64,000 nt of DNA from Caballeronia calidae (lineage in GTDB: Bacteria > Pseudomonadota > Gammaproteobacteria > Burkholderiales > Burkholderiaceae). Position 1 is the stretch's first letter; each line of letters opens with the position of its first letter. The stretch is from contig NZ_FCOX02000007.1 in NCBI RefSeq assembly GCF_900044055.2, forward strand, positions 161,771 to 225,770. The letters are read 5' to 3'. Below, piece after piece: positions 37,627 to 45,545 of this stretch. A program made the position numbers and the translations under genes. The notes below the pieces were generated by a model. That model saw only the letters and a program-made list of their open reading frames with translations, was not told where the DNA came from and made no database searches.

Positions 37627-37702
37627 GTGGCTGTAGCTCAGTTGGTAGAGTCCAGGATTGTGATTCCTGTCGTCGTGGGTTCGAGTCCCATCAGCCACCC
37701 CA
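37627..37702 (+). tRNA. tRNA-His (GTG)
   Basis: Cloverleaf with acceptor GTGGCTG/CAGCCAC (37627-37633, 37692-37698), anticodon stem CAGGA/TCCTG around loop TTGTGAT with anticodon GTG at 37660-37662, T-arm GGGTTCGAGTCCC, and encoded CCA (37700-37702). G at 37626 opposite C at 37699 supplies the extra -1 base typical of tRNA-His. Confidence 0.96.
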
Positions 37703-37716
37703 CCGAGAATTCATGC

Positions 37717-37746
37717 AAAAAGCCCAGTCATCCGACTGGGCTTTTT
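37717..37746 (+). terminator. Terminator of tRNA-His
   Basis: A perfect stem AAAAAGCCCAGTC (37717-37729) with its complement (37734-37746), loop ATCC, ending in TTTTTGCTTTT. Confidence 0.92.
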
Positions 37747-37812
37747 GCTTTTCCGATCCGCCTCGGGCACGCGGCATGCACGTCGATACTCTCCCCTTCG
37801 CGGAGAACAATC

Positions 37813-38058
37813 ATGCCCCGGCAACATCTCGCGATAGCCGCTCTCCTGCTCGTCACCACATTCGCGGCCCACGCTCAGACCGCCCGCCCCGACGACAGCG
37901 CATCGATGGTGAAACCGCCGAACGCCCCCGGCGCGCCTTCCGCGAGCGCCACGCGGCCCGACAACCCCGACAACATGCCCGTGAAGCGCCCGAACCCGCC
38001 GCCGAACAGCGACCGCATGCTGCATCACAGCCCGGCGAGCGACGCCATCGCAAAATAG
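37813..38058 (+). CDS. Small exported proline-rich protein
   Basis: An 81-residue protein with a Sec signal peptide (MPRQHLAIAALLLVTTFAAHA, cleavage near 21). The mature part is short, Pro/Asn/Asp-rich and repetitive (TRPDNPDNMPVKRPNPPPN), so probably disordered. GGAGAAC precedes the ATG at 37813. Similar small exported proteins are common in Burkholderiaceae; function unknown. Confidence 0.7.
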   Translation: MPRQHLAIAALLLVTTFAAHAQTARPDDSASMVKPPNAPGAPSASATRPDNPDNMPVKRPNPPPNSDRMLHHSPASDAIAK

Positions 38059-38081
38059 CGCACAAGAACCTCGGACCCGGC

Positions 38082-38109
38082 TTGGAAGCACGCGCGACGC
38101 CACTATAAT
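38082..38109 (+). promoter_or_regulatory. Putative promoter
   Basis: TTGGAA (38082-38087), 16-base spacer and a consensus TATAAT (38104-38109) about 58 bases upstream of the next gene. GCTTGGA overlapping the -35 has a complement TCCAAGC at 38150-38156. Confidence 0.6.
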
Positions 38110-38166
38110 GGCGCTCGTCTCGATAATCGGAGAGAACCGCGCCTCCGGCTCCAAGCGGTCTAGCCA

Positions 38167-38592
38167 ATGCAAAAAGTCATTCTGCCGTTCGTATCTGGTT
38201 TCCTTGCCGCGCTCTTCTTCCGCGAATCGACCCTGGCGCTGCTGCATGCAGCGGGTCTCGTCGATCCGGCCGGCTTCTCCACCACACCGTTCCTTCCGCT
38301 CGGCATCCCCGAATTCATCGCCAATGCGCTGTGGAGTTCGATCTTCGGCGTGTTGATGGCGTGGCTGCTGCGCGTCGCGCCCGACCGCAGCGCGCCCTGG
38401 ATCGGCGCACTCGTCTTCGGCGGCATCGTGCTGACGGCAGTGGGCGTGTTCGTGATCGATCCGGCGCGCGGCATCTGGCCGAGCGGCAATATGCTGCCGC
38501 GTCTCGCGCCGGGCTTCATCGCGAACGCGATCTGGGGCTGGGGCGCGCTCGTCTTCATGCGCGCGTTCATGGCGGGCAGCGAGCCGCGTTGA
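38167..38592 (+). CDS. Hypothetical membrane protein
   Basis: A 141-residue protein with about four predicted membrane helices (residues about 3-30, 50-68, 78-97, 112-133) and no long soluble part. Motifs LGIPEFIANALWSSIFGV and LAPGFIANAIWGWGALVF are an internal imperfect repeat suggesting duplicated two-helix units. No family assigned. It has its own promoter candidate upstream. Confidence 0.75.
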   Translation: MQKVILPFVSGFLAALFFRESTLALLHAAGLVDPAGFSTTPFLPLGIPEFIANALWSSIFGVLMAWLLRVAPDRSAPWIGALVFGGIVLTAVGVFVIDPARGIWPSGNMLPRLAPGFIANAIWGWGALVFMRAFMAGSEPR

Positions 38593-38655
38593 TTCAGCGC
38601 TGATTCACGCCGCGCTCGAATCAAAAGCGGCCCACGCGGGCCGCTCTTCTCAGCG

Positions 38656-39765
38656 TCAGTCCTTCAAAAGCCGCAGCGGGTGCGCCGCCGGCGTCCACGC
38701 GCTTTCGAACATCCGATCCACATCGGCGGCCTCCACATCCTCGGCGCGCGCGATCCGCCAGCGCGGCTCGTTGTCCTTGTCGACGATGCGCGCGCGAATC
38801 CCCTCCAGCACGTCGCCGCGCTCGAACACCGTGCGCGTGAGGTCGAGATCGCGTCGCAGCGTCTCGGCCATCGTCGAGAACTTCGCGCGGTCGACCTGCT
38901 GCAACGCGATATCGACGGAAAGCGGCGAGCGCTCGCGCAGCTCGGCGGCCGTGCGCTTCGCCCAGTCGTTGCCGATGTCCGCCTCGCGCTCGAGCGACGC
39001 GAGAATCGACGCGCCGTTGCCCGCCGCGAAGTGCTTGTCGATCATCGTGCGCGCAGCGGCGAGCTCGCTCTTTTCGGGGATCGGCGCGACCTTGTACTTC
39101 GTGGTCTCGTTCTGCACGAAGCGCACGATCTCCACGCCGTCGAGAAAGCGCTGATGCCGCAGCGATTCGACGAGGCCGGGCAGCGCGCCGTCGTCGAGAT
39201 AGGCATCGGCCATGCGGGCATAGAGCGCATCGGCGGCGGCCAGGCTCGCGCCCGTCGCGGCGAGATAGCGGCCGATCGCGCCCGGCGCGCGCGCGAGGAA
39301 CCAGCTCACGCCGACATCGGGGAAGAGGCCGATGCGCGTCTCGGGCATCGCCATCTTGGTCGACTGCGTGACGAGACGCAGCCCGCCCGTATGATGCGCA
39401 CCCTGCGAGATGCCCATGCCGCCGCCCATCACCACGCCGTTCACGACCGCGACATACGGCTTCGGGAACGTGAAGATCGCGTGATTGAGCTTGTATTCGT
39501 CGGTGAAGAACGCGTCGATCGCGTCGCGCTCGCCCGCCGTCGCGGACTCGTACAGGAAGCGGATATCGCCGCCCGCGGAAAACGCGCGCACGTGCGGGCT
39601 ATAGACGACGACAGCGCGGATCGCCTGATCGTGGCGCCACGCGCGCAATGCCTCGCCGATCGCGCGCAGCATCGGCGGCGTCAACGCGTTGAGTGCCTTC
39701 GGACGATCGAGCGCAATGAAGCCGATGCCGTTGGCGGTGTCGATACGGATGTCTTCGGTGGTCAT
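38656..39765 (-). CDS. 3-hydroxyisobutyryl-CoA hydrolase / enoyl-CoA hydratase family
   Basis: A 369-residue crotonase-fold enzyme of the HIBCH type, longer than simple enoyl-CoA hydratases: NGIGFIALDRPKALNAL, RAFSAGGDIRFLYE (oxyanion hole), NGVVMGGGMGISQGAHH and MPETRIGLFPDVGVSWFLAR with the catalytic Glu/Asp. The likely reaction is hydrolysis of 3-hydroxyisobutyryl-CoA in valine breakdown. The start at 39765 overlaps the stop of a TetR gene by four bases (ATGA), so the regulator and enzyme are coupled. Confidence 0.88.
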   Translation of the reverse strand: MTTEDIRIDTANGIGFIALDRPKALNALTPPMLRAIGEALRAWRHDQAIRAVVVYSPHVRAFSAGGDIRFLYESATAGERDAIDAFFTDEYKLNHAIFTFPKPYVAVVNGVVMGGGMGISQGAHHTGGLRLVTQSTKMAMPETRIGLFPDVGVSWFLARAPGAIGRYLAATGASLAAADALYARMADAYLDDGALPGLVESLRHQRFLDGVEIVRFVQNETTKYKVAPIPEKSELAAARTMIDKHFAAGNGASILASLEREADIGNDWAKRTAAELRERSPLSVDIALQQVDRAKFSTMAETLRRDLDLTRTVFERGDVLEGIRARIVDKDNEPRWRIARAEDVEAADVDRMFESAWTPAAHPLRLLKD

Positions 39766-40484
39766 CGTGTTGAAGTGTCGGGTCGGTTCGCTGAATTGAA
39801 TCGAAGTTCGGTTCCCTCGGGTCGAGGCGCGTGCGCCTGCGCGAACCACGCATCGAGCGACAAGTCGACGAGCGTCGCGGCAGGCGTCTCGGGCAGCGGC
39901 GCGCCGTTCAGCTTCAGCGCGACGATGCCGTGCAGATTCGCCCACAGCCCTTCCGCGCACGCGGTCGGCGCGGCATGCGGCGGCAGTTGCTCGGCCGCAC
40001 GCAGTTCGACGAACGCATCCGCGATCAGCGAGAGCGTCGCCGCGCCTGACCCGGCCGGCTCGTCGGTGCGATCGGCAGGATCGGCACCACGTGCGTTCGC
40101 ATCCGTGTCGGTGAAACCCGCGGGCTCCATGAACATCAGCCGATACGTCTCGGGCTCGGCCAGCCCGAATTCGACATACGCGCGCGCCATCGCGTTCAGG
40201 CGCGCGGCCGGGTCCGCGATGGTCGCGTGCGCGAGAAACGCGTCATGCAGGCGCGCGTGGCCTTCCATGCGCAACGCCCGCGCGATCTCGCCACGGCTCC
40301 TGAAATGAAGATAGAGCGCGGCGGGCGAATAGTCGATCGCGTCGGCGAGCTTTCTCATCGAGAGCGATGCGAAGCCTTCACGCTTCACGATTTCGCGCGA
40401 GACTTCGAGTATGCGCTCGCGCAGCGCCTGGCGCTGCTCGCGTCGTTGCTCCGTGCGGCGCTCTTGCAGTCCCATGCGAGGCAT
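39762..40484 (-). CDS. TetR/AcrR-family regulator
   Basis: A TetR regulator of about 240 residues: N-terminal HTH (ILEVSREIVKREGFASLSMRKLADAIDYSPAALYLHF) and a ligand domain (YVEFGLAEPETYRLMFMEP) of the TetR_C_13/WHG type. The start is uncertain: ATG 40484, ATG 40475 or TTG 40511 are all in frame without a clear ribosome binding site. It overlaps and is cotranscribed with the HIBCH-type gene and may control it. A Pro/Asp-rich insert lies at about 130-150. Confidence 0.85.
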   Translation of the reverse strand: MPRMGLQERRTEQRREQRQALRERILEVSREIVKREGFASLSMRKLADAIDYSPAALYLHFRSRGEIARALRMEGHARLHDAFLAHATIADPAARLNAMARAYVEFGLAEPETYRLMFMEPAGFTDTDANARGADPADRTDEPAGSGAATLSLIADAFVELRAAEQLPPHAAPTACAEGLWANLHGIVALKLNGAPLPETPAATLVDLSLDAWFAQAHAPRPEGTELRFNSANRPDTSTR

Positions 40485-40533
40485 TGTCGGCACCGCTTCT
40501 GTCGAAGTCAAATCGCGGCGCGGCGGCGCACGC

Positions 40534-40716
40534 TCAGATGGTCATCTTGCTGTCGTCGCGGCGCCGGGATGCCGCGCGATAAAGCGGCTCCTCCGAATCG
40601 CCCAGCACGACGGACGCAAACACGATGCACAACGCAAGAATCAGGACACCGACGGCTGCCCAGATGAGCCATAGCGCGTTGGACTCGACAAGTGAGTGAA
40701 GAAAGGACTGAAGCAT
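40534..40716 (-). CDS. Small single-span membrane protein
   Basis: A 60-residue protein with one strong membrane helix (ALWLIWAAVGVLILALCIVF, about 14-40) and a basic cytoplasmic tail (YRAASRRRDDSK). The start ATG at 40716 has only a weak GGGG-type site. No family recognised; composition and position in a gene-free gap support it. Confidence 0.5.
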   Translation of the reverse strand: MLQSFLHSLVESNALWLIWAAVGVLILALCIVFASVVLGDSEEPLYRAASRRRDDSKMTI

Positions 40717-40955
40717 GATGACCCCGCGCGATTTTTATATTTGATTGCCCGAACGAAAGCGCAAGCCGTTGAGCAAGTAATGTGCCGAGCGAATCGCATC
40801 GCGTGCGGCGAATAGAAGGATGGTACTCCGTTGCGCGATCGCGCGGAAGGCGCGCGACGCATCTCGCGTCGATAAAAACACAATGCGATGGAGGACTTAC
40901 ATCGCGGCGTGTAAGAGCGGGAAGTTGGCTTTGCGCGACTGCGCCGGTCAGCGCA

Positions 40956-41240
40956 TCAGACCGTCACGCGCCCCGGCGGAAAGTGTCCGCTTTTCAGGAG
41001 CACGGGCATGCCGTTGGTCACGCGCAGATGCTCGCGCGCGACTTCTTCGATACGCGGGCGGCCCGCATCGAACGCGCTGATCCAGCCGATACTGTCGTAG
41101 GTCTGCGCGCCGAAATGATCTTCCAGCGCTTCAACCGAAATCGCGCAGGGCACGCGCCGGCCGTCGACGATCGCGGCGAACTCGACGGTCAGGTTGGAAT
41201 CGCGGTAGTCGGGCGCATCCGGAAGGAAACGAATATTCAT
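40956..41240 (-). CDS. DUF1488 domain protein
   Basis: A 94-residue protein starting MNIRFLPDAPDYRDSNLTVEF, with VDGRRVPCAISVEALEDHFG and ARPRIEEVAREHL-type sequence fitting the DUF1488 family of small cytosolic proteins of unknown function. The start at 41240 is the conserved one; upstream residues in frame are low-complexity. An ATTCAT-rich upstream gap holds no other gene. Confidence 0.78.
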   Translation of the reverse strand: MNIRFLPDAPDYRDSNLTVEFAAIVDGRRVPCAISVEALEDHFGAQTYDSIGWISAFDAGRPRIEEVAREHLRVTNGMPVLLKSGHFPPGRVTV

Positions 41241-41425
41241 GATTGTCTCGTTGCTGGGGCGTGGCGCCGATGAGGCGGGCATCCGACCGGGACCGACGCG
41301 AAGACGTTCAGACGCTCCATCGCTTCGTTCGCGCGAACCCGCTTGCGCCGCCGCAAACGATCCCACGAATCGATTCGGCGATTATGGTACTCGCGCTCGC
41401 ATCGCGCGGTCCAGCGCCGCCCGCT

Positions 41426-41779
41426 TTACGCGGCAAGCACGGATTCGTCGACATCGACGACGAGCAGCGAACTCGCCGAAGGATTCGCATAGTTGAAGTC
41501 GAGCAGCCGGCTCATGTCGCGCACGCGATCGCATACGCGCTGACGTGCTTCCCCGGACAGGTGCGGATAGTCGCGCAGCACCTGCGCGTCGAAGCGATAG
41601 TGCACGCCCCACGCGATATTGCCGGGATGATTCGCCACGCCGCCCGTACGCCAGCTCACGAAAAGCGCGGGCGTTGCCTCCAGACCCACTTCCGCGACAT
41701 CGGCGCCACTCGGGAAGAGATCGATGAGGCAACTCGCGACGTCGTACAGCACAGTGTGTCGAAGGTGAACGGGGCGCAT
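41426..41779 (-). CDS. Hypothetical protein
   Basis: A 117-residue soluble protein (MRPVHLRHTVLYDVASCLID; PALFVSWRTGGVANHPGNIAWGVHYRFDAQVL; ending LLVVDVDESVLAA). Its ATG shares a base with the stop of the preceding gene (TGATG), a sign of translational coupling. No family recognised. Confidence 0.68.
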   Translation of the reverse strand: MRPVHLRHTVLYDVASCLIDLFPSGADVAEVGLEATPALFVSWRTGGVANHPGNIAWGVHYRFDAQVLRDYPHLSGEARQRVCDRVRDMSRLLDFNYANPSASSLLVVDVDESVLAA

Positions 41780-42045
41780 CACGTCGCTTGCAGCAAGCGG
41801 TCGATGTATTCGCGCGCGGCCTGCTCCACATGCGCGAGCGCCTCGTCTTCGGTCGCGAAGCGCCGCTCGGGCCCGAGATCGACGAGCGCCTCGAAGCGAT
41901 GCACGTCGTCAGGCCCGCCACGCGCGAGGCTGACCGAGCCGACATAGATCGGCGCGCCGCCGTCGCCTTCGGTGTGCGTCTGCACGAGCCGCGCCGAAGC
42001 GCTGATGTAGAACCCTCTGTACGGCCCCGTGACTCTTTCCGCCAT
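41779..42045 (-). CDS. Hypothetical protein
   Basis: An 88-residue protein (MAERVTGPYRGFYISASARL; VHRFEALVDLGPERRFATEDEALAHVEQAAREYIDRLL), alpha/beta with a C-terminal helix. GGGAGG lies upstream of the ATG. It is first of a coupled two-gene unit. No family recognised; such proteins are frequent in Burkholderiaceae. Confidence 0.7.
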   Translation of the reverse strand: MAERVTGPYRGFYISASARLVQTHTEGDGGAPIYVGSVSLARGGPDDVHRFEALVDLGPERRFATEDEALAHVEQAAREYIDRLLQAT

Positions 42046-42378
42046 GTCCTTGCCTCCCTATATGCGTGCGGCGTGCGCCCGTTGTCGCCCGCGGTCTCCG
42101 GCAGGCAATTCCAACCGACATTCGAGATGAATAAGGCGCGCGATCCGGAAAATAGTTCATCGGTATGTCTGGCGCATTGAGCGCGAGCCTGCCACTTGCC
42201 TAATTCGCAAGCATCGCGCCCGCGCGCCACGCCGCATCCCGGCGCGCGCTCCGCCGCTAACATCCGCTTACGTGTCGCGTAAGGCGCCTATGGGACAATG
42301 CACATCTCAAAAATGCGCCCTCGCCGCGAATTCGACGGCCGGCGGCGCGCATCGCAATTCGCTCATCACGAGGTAAAG
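42046..42378. other. Intergenic region with a short palindrome
   Basis: No gene is seen in these 333 bases. CTTACG and CGTAAG (42267-42272, 42278-42283) form a palindrome with a five-base centre, followed by TATGGGACAATG, a possible -10 region for the downstream lipoprotein gene. It may be an operator. Confidence 0.4.
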
Positions 42379-42762
42379 ATGAAGGAACACGGTCGGCGCA
42401 TGCGCCGTATCTCCGCACGCGCGGCGCATGGCGGCGCCCGTTCGCGCTTCTCCTGGCTGCGCGCGTCGGCGCTCGGCGCTGCTGTCGTTGCCGTGGCGAG
42501 CCTCGGCGCGTGCGCGTCGTCGAACGAGGCGTCGCTCATCAATCTGCCCGACGGACAGACCGGCTATGCCGTGAACTGCAGCGGCGCGGATGCCGGATCG
42601 AGCTGGGCGAGCTGCTACGTGCTCGCCGGCCAGAAATGCGGCGCGACGGGTTACGACATCGTCTCGAAGGACAACGAGGAAGGCGGCCCGACCGGCGGCG
42701 GCATCACCAACGTGATCTCGGCGAACGTCAAGAATCGCTCGATGATCGTGCGCTGCAAGTAA
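42379..42762 (+). CDS. Putative small lipoprotein
   Basis: A 127-residue protein with an unusually long, basic signal region (about 35 residues) before the hydrophobic core and lipobox LGAC. The mature part has four Cys residues (VNCSGADAGSSWASCYVLAGQKC; ending SMIVRCK), suggesting two disulfides in the periplasm, and a Gly-rich loop EEGGPTGGGITN. GAGGT precedes the ATG at 42379. No family certain; similar to small DUF-type surface lipoproteins. Confidence 0.72.
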   Translation: MKEHGRRMRRISARAAHGGARSRFSWLRASALGAAVVAVASLGACASSNEASLINLPDGQTGYAVNCSGADAGSSWASCYVLAGQKCGATGYDIVSKDNEEGGPTGGGITNVISANVKNRSMIVRCK

Positions 42763-42780
42763 GCGCCCGCCAGCGCGCGT

Positions 42781-43119
42781 TCAATGCGCGCTCATTTTCG
42801 AGAACGCGTTGAGCACGACCACGCCCGCGACGATCAGGCCCATGCCGAACATGGCGGGCAGATCGGGCGTCTGCTTGAAGAGCAGCGCGGCGACGAGCGT
42901 GATGAGCACGATGCCCGCGCCCGACCACACCGCATACACGATGCCGACGGGCAGCGCGCGCAGCGTCAGCGACAACAGGTAGAACGACAGCCCGTATCCG
43001 ACCACGACGATGGCTGCGGGAAGCGCGCGCGTGAAGCCATCGGAGGCGCGCAGCGCGGAGGTCGCGATGACTTCGGTGACGATCGCGATGGCGAGGAGCA
43101 CATAAGCGGTTGAGCGCAT
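42781..43119 (-). CDS. EmrE-like SMR multidrug efflux protein
   Basis: A 112-residue small-multidrug-resistance protein with four membrane helices. Glu16 in VTEVIATSALRASDGF corresponds to the essential Glu14 of EmrE, and YAVWSGAGIVLITLVAALLF and PAMFGMGLIVAGVVVLN follow EmrE closely. It is expected to act as a dual-topology homodimer exchanging protons for cationic drugs. It is a single-gene member, not a paired Sug/Ebr type. Confidence 0.92.
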   Translation of the reverse strand: MRSTAYVLLAIAIVTEVIATSALRASDGFTRALPAAIVVVGYGLSFYLLSLTLRALPVGIVYAVWSGAGIVLITLVAALLFKQTPDLPAMFGMGLIVAGVVVLNAFSKMSAH

Positions 43120-43160
43120 CGGCGTGGAGTCTCTCCGGGTTCTGTTCTTCGTCGATCGGC

Positions 43161-43658
43161 TCAGTCCCGCCCGAGCGAGAGCGTGCCGAAGTTCTCGCCG
43201 AGCACGGCGCAGAGCGCTTCTACGACCATCTGATGATCGTCGCGCTGCGGCAGGCCCGACACCGCGACCGAGCCGATCACGCCCGCGCCCGCGACGCGCA
43301 GCGGAAACGCGCCGCCGTGCGTCGCGAACTCGGCGAGGTCGAGGCCGTACTTGTCGGCGAGCGTCGTGCCGGCCTGCTGCAGCGAGAGCCCGAGCGCATA
43401 GGAGCTGCGGCGAAAGTGCTCGACGGTGCGCGACTTGCGCTCGACCCAGCGTGCGTTGTCGGGCGTGGTGTTGTCGAGCGCGGCGTAGAAGAGCTTGCAG
43501 CCGAAGGTACGCACATCGATGACGATGGCCGCGTCGCGCGCGAGCGCCATCTCGCGCAGTTGCGAGCCGATTTGCCACGCATGCTCCGCGTGAAACTGCG
43601 GGAACACGAGCGTGCGCTCCTGATGCGCAATGGCTTGCAGAACGTGTGGAATGTCCAT
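43161..43658 (-). CDS. UPF0303 / heme-degrading-domain-like protein
   Basis: A 165-residue protein ([66 protein letters not shown]) belonging to the UPF0303/YBR137W branch of the GlcG/HbpS fold. Family proteins are annotated as heme-degrading-domain-containing, but activity here is unproven. The start at 43658 is the first conserved Met. It is 41 bases upstream of the EmrE-like gene on the same strand. Confidence 0.85.
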   Translation of the reverse strand: MDIPHVLQAIAHQERTLVFPQFHAEHAWQIGSQLREMALARDAAIVIDVRTFGCKLFYAALDNTTPDNARWVERKSRTVEHFRRSSYALGLSLQQAGTTLADKYGLDLAEFATHGGAFPLRVAGAGVIGSVAVSGLPQRDDHQMVVEALCAVLGENFGTLSLGRD

Positions 43659-43849
43659 GAGCGAGCGGCTCCTTTTGCGTGCGTGGAATGGAGGTGGCGT
43701 GTGCGGCCTGGCCGAGCCTCGTGCCTTGCGATTTTGACATGCGAACGCGATACCGCGATGTGCAGGTCGGTCATGAACCGGGTGAATTGCGACTTCGCGT
43801 TGGGCTGGTGGGCCTTGCGTCGAGCGCATTGGACATGCGCGCAGAAAAG

Positions 43850-43876
43850 CAAAAAGCCCGGCTTGACCGGGCTTTT
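43850..43876 (-). terminator. Terminator of tRNA-fMet
   Basis: A perfect 10-bp stem AAAAGCCCGG/CCGGGCTTTT (43852-43861, 43867-43876), loop CTTGA, followed on the minus strand by TTTTTGCTTTTC. It lies 20 bases after the tRNA. Confidence 0.9.
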
Positions 43877-43896
43877 CGATGTAATGCTGGACGGGT

Positions 43897-43973
<77 letters not shown>

Positions 43974-43988
43974 TCCGTCGAAGAAAAG

Positions 43989-44017
43989 ATTATAAGCCAT
44001 CGCTTAGTTCGATGCAA
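43989..44017 (-). promoter_or_regulatory. Promoter of tRNA-fMet
   Basis: On the minus strand TTGCAT (44017-44012), 17-base spacer and a consensus TATAAT (43994-43989), 15 bases before the tRNA. Confidence 0.8.
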
Positions 44018-44173
44018 TGCCTTCTTTGCTTCGATCGAAGAAAAGAGATGAAACGAAGAAGCGACGCTGCGTCGAAGCGCCTCGGCTCGAAGCGAAGAGC
44101 ATGGAAACACGCGTGGCATAATCGTCCGTTCATCATCGTCCTTGTATCGGCAACGAGTCGGATAGAGCGCGGC

Positions 44174-44557
44174 ATGCATTCATTGCGTCGGGGCATCATC
44201 AGGAAGATCGGCGGGCTCGCAGCGATATGCGCGATCCTGCTGCTCTCGCTCGCGCCCGCCGCATCGCAGGCGCTCGAACATGCGCGCATCGATGCACTGC
44301 TCGCGTCCGTATGCGCATCCGATACGCAAGCGTCGAAAGACGCGCATCGTCATGTCGAGCATGGTGTCGCCGGTCATCTGCAGGCGTGTGCTTATTGCGA
44401 TCTCATCGCGCACGCGCCCACGCCGCCTGCATCGTCCGATCGGGCCGTCCACGCTTTTTCGTCGCGCGACGTTCTCGATGCGCCCCTTCTCACCGACGCG
44501 CCGCGCCGCGAACTGCCCGGCGCCGCGCAACCCCGCGCCCCGCCCGCCCTCGCCTGA
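44174..44557 (+). CDS. DUF2946 protein of a copper-handling cluster
   Basis: A 127-residue protein with an N-terminal membrane/signal segment (about 10-35) and the DUF2946 core containing two Cys-His-rich segments (ASVCASDTQ; HRHVEHGVAGHLQACAYCDLIAHA). DUF2946 proteins are commonly found beside periplasmic copper proteins. The start at 44174 is the last Met before the hydrophobic segment. The His/Cys content suggests metal binding. It is first of three genes with copC and a PCu(A)C chaperone. Confidence 0.8.
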   Translation: MHSLRRGIIRKIGGLAAICAILLLSLAPAASQALEHARIDALLASVCASDTQASKDAHRHVEHGVAGHLQACAYCDLIAHAPTPPASSDRAVHAFSSRDVLDAPLLTDAPRRELPGAAQPRAPPALA

Positions 44558-44668
44558 TTCGCGTTCATACGCAAAGACTTCGCTCGCCGCATGACGCGGC
44601 GCGAAGCGCCATCATCCAATCGGTCATCGCCCGATGCGCGTTGCGCCTCGGGCACGCAAGGACACATC

Positions 44669-45031
44669 ATGCTTTCATCATCGCTCATGCGCGGCGCGCT
44701 CGCGCTGGCACTCGCCGGCACGGCGCATATCGCGCTCGCGCATGCATTGCCGAAGCTGCAGAACCCGGGCCCCGGCGCGACCGTCAGCGCGCCGCACGAA
44801 GTCGCGATCGACTTCGGCGAAGCCCTCGAACCGACCTTCAGCAAACTCATCGTCACGAACGCGCAAGGCACGCAGGTCAACGCCGCGAAATCCACCGTCG
44901 ATACGAACGACAGAAAACACATGAGCGTCGCGCTCCCCGACCTCGCACCGGGTATCTATAAGGTGCAATGGACCGCGGTCGCCGCGGATGGGCACCGCAC
45001 GCAAGGTCACTACAACTTCACCGTCAAGTGA
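44669..45031 (+). CDS. copC: Periplasmic copper-binding protein CopC
   Basis: A 120-residue CopC/YobA-family protein. The signal peptide ends at ALA-H, giving a mature His1 ([15 protein letters not shown]) as in Cu(II)-binding Cop[14 protein letters not shown] at the C-terminus provides the conserved Asp and His ligands. It carries copper in the periplasm for storage or transfer. No copD follows; instead a PCu(A)C chaperone starts eight bases later, so the two are cotranscribed. Confidence 0.92.
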   Translation: MLSSSLMRGALALALAGTAHIALAHALPKLQNPGPGATVSAPHEVAIDFGEALEPTFSKLIVTNAQGTQVNAAKSTVDTNDRKHMSVALPDLAPGIYKVQWTAVAADGHRTQGHYNFTVK

Positions 45032-45038
45032 GAACACA

Positions 45039-45470
45039 ATGAAGAGAATCGCTGTACTCGTGGGCGCGCTCGCCTGCGCTTCCTTCGCCCAGGCCGCGAC
45101 GCTCGAAGCGCGCGATTGCTGGGTCCGCGCGATGCCGCCGAACGTCCCGTCGTCGGGCTATTTCACGGTCGCGAACAACGGCGACAAGCCCGCGACGCTC
45201 ACCGCCGCGGAAACGCCCGCGTTCGGCATGGCGATGATGCACAAGTCCGAGAGCAAGAACGGCACGGCGACGATGTCGGCCGTCGATTCCGTCGATGTCC
45301 CCGCGCACGGCACCTTGAGCTTCGCGCCGAAGGGCTATCACCTGATGCTCGAAGAGCCGGGCAAGCCGCTCAAGGTCGGCTCGACGATTCCCCTCACGCT
45401 TTCGTTCGCCGACAAGTCCACGCTCAACGTGAACTGCGCGGTGAAGTCGGCGGCAACCGTCGGTCACTGA
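45039..45470 (+). CDS. PCu(A)C periplasmic copper chaperone
   Basis: A 143-residue protein with signal peptide ([19 protein letters not shown]) and the PCu(A)C fold: [17 protein letters not shown], then the Cu(I) ligand set in [14 protein letters not shown] and GYHLMLEEP (His/Met residues). The family delivers Cu(I) to cytochrome oxidase CuA/CuB sites. It is last of the DUF2946-copC-PCu(A)C unit and is followed by a strong terminator. Confidence 0.92.
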   Translation: MKRIAVLVGALACASFAQAATLEARDCWVRAMPPNVPSSGYFTVANNGDKPATLTAAETPAFGMAMMHKSESKNGTATMSAVDSVDVPAHGTLSFAPKGYHLMLEEPGKPLKVGSTIPLTLSFADKSTLNVNCAVKSAATVGH

Positions 45471-45490
45471 GCGCATCGCGATCAAAAACA

Positions 45491-45525
45491 AAGCGCGCCG
45501 GGTTTGAAGCCCGGCGCGCTTTTTT
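45491..45525 (+). terminator. Terminator of the copper operon
   Basis: A 12-bp GC-rich perfect stem (45491-45502 with 45510-45521), seven-base loop and six T residues. The preceding A-run lets it also act for the convergent PBP1A gene. Confidence 0.92.
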
Positions 45526-45545
45526 ATCGGCCATGCAAAAGCCGA

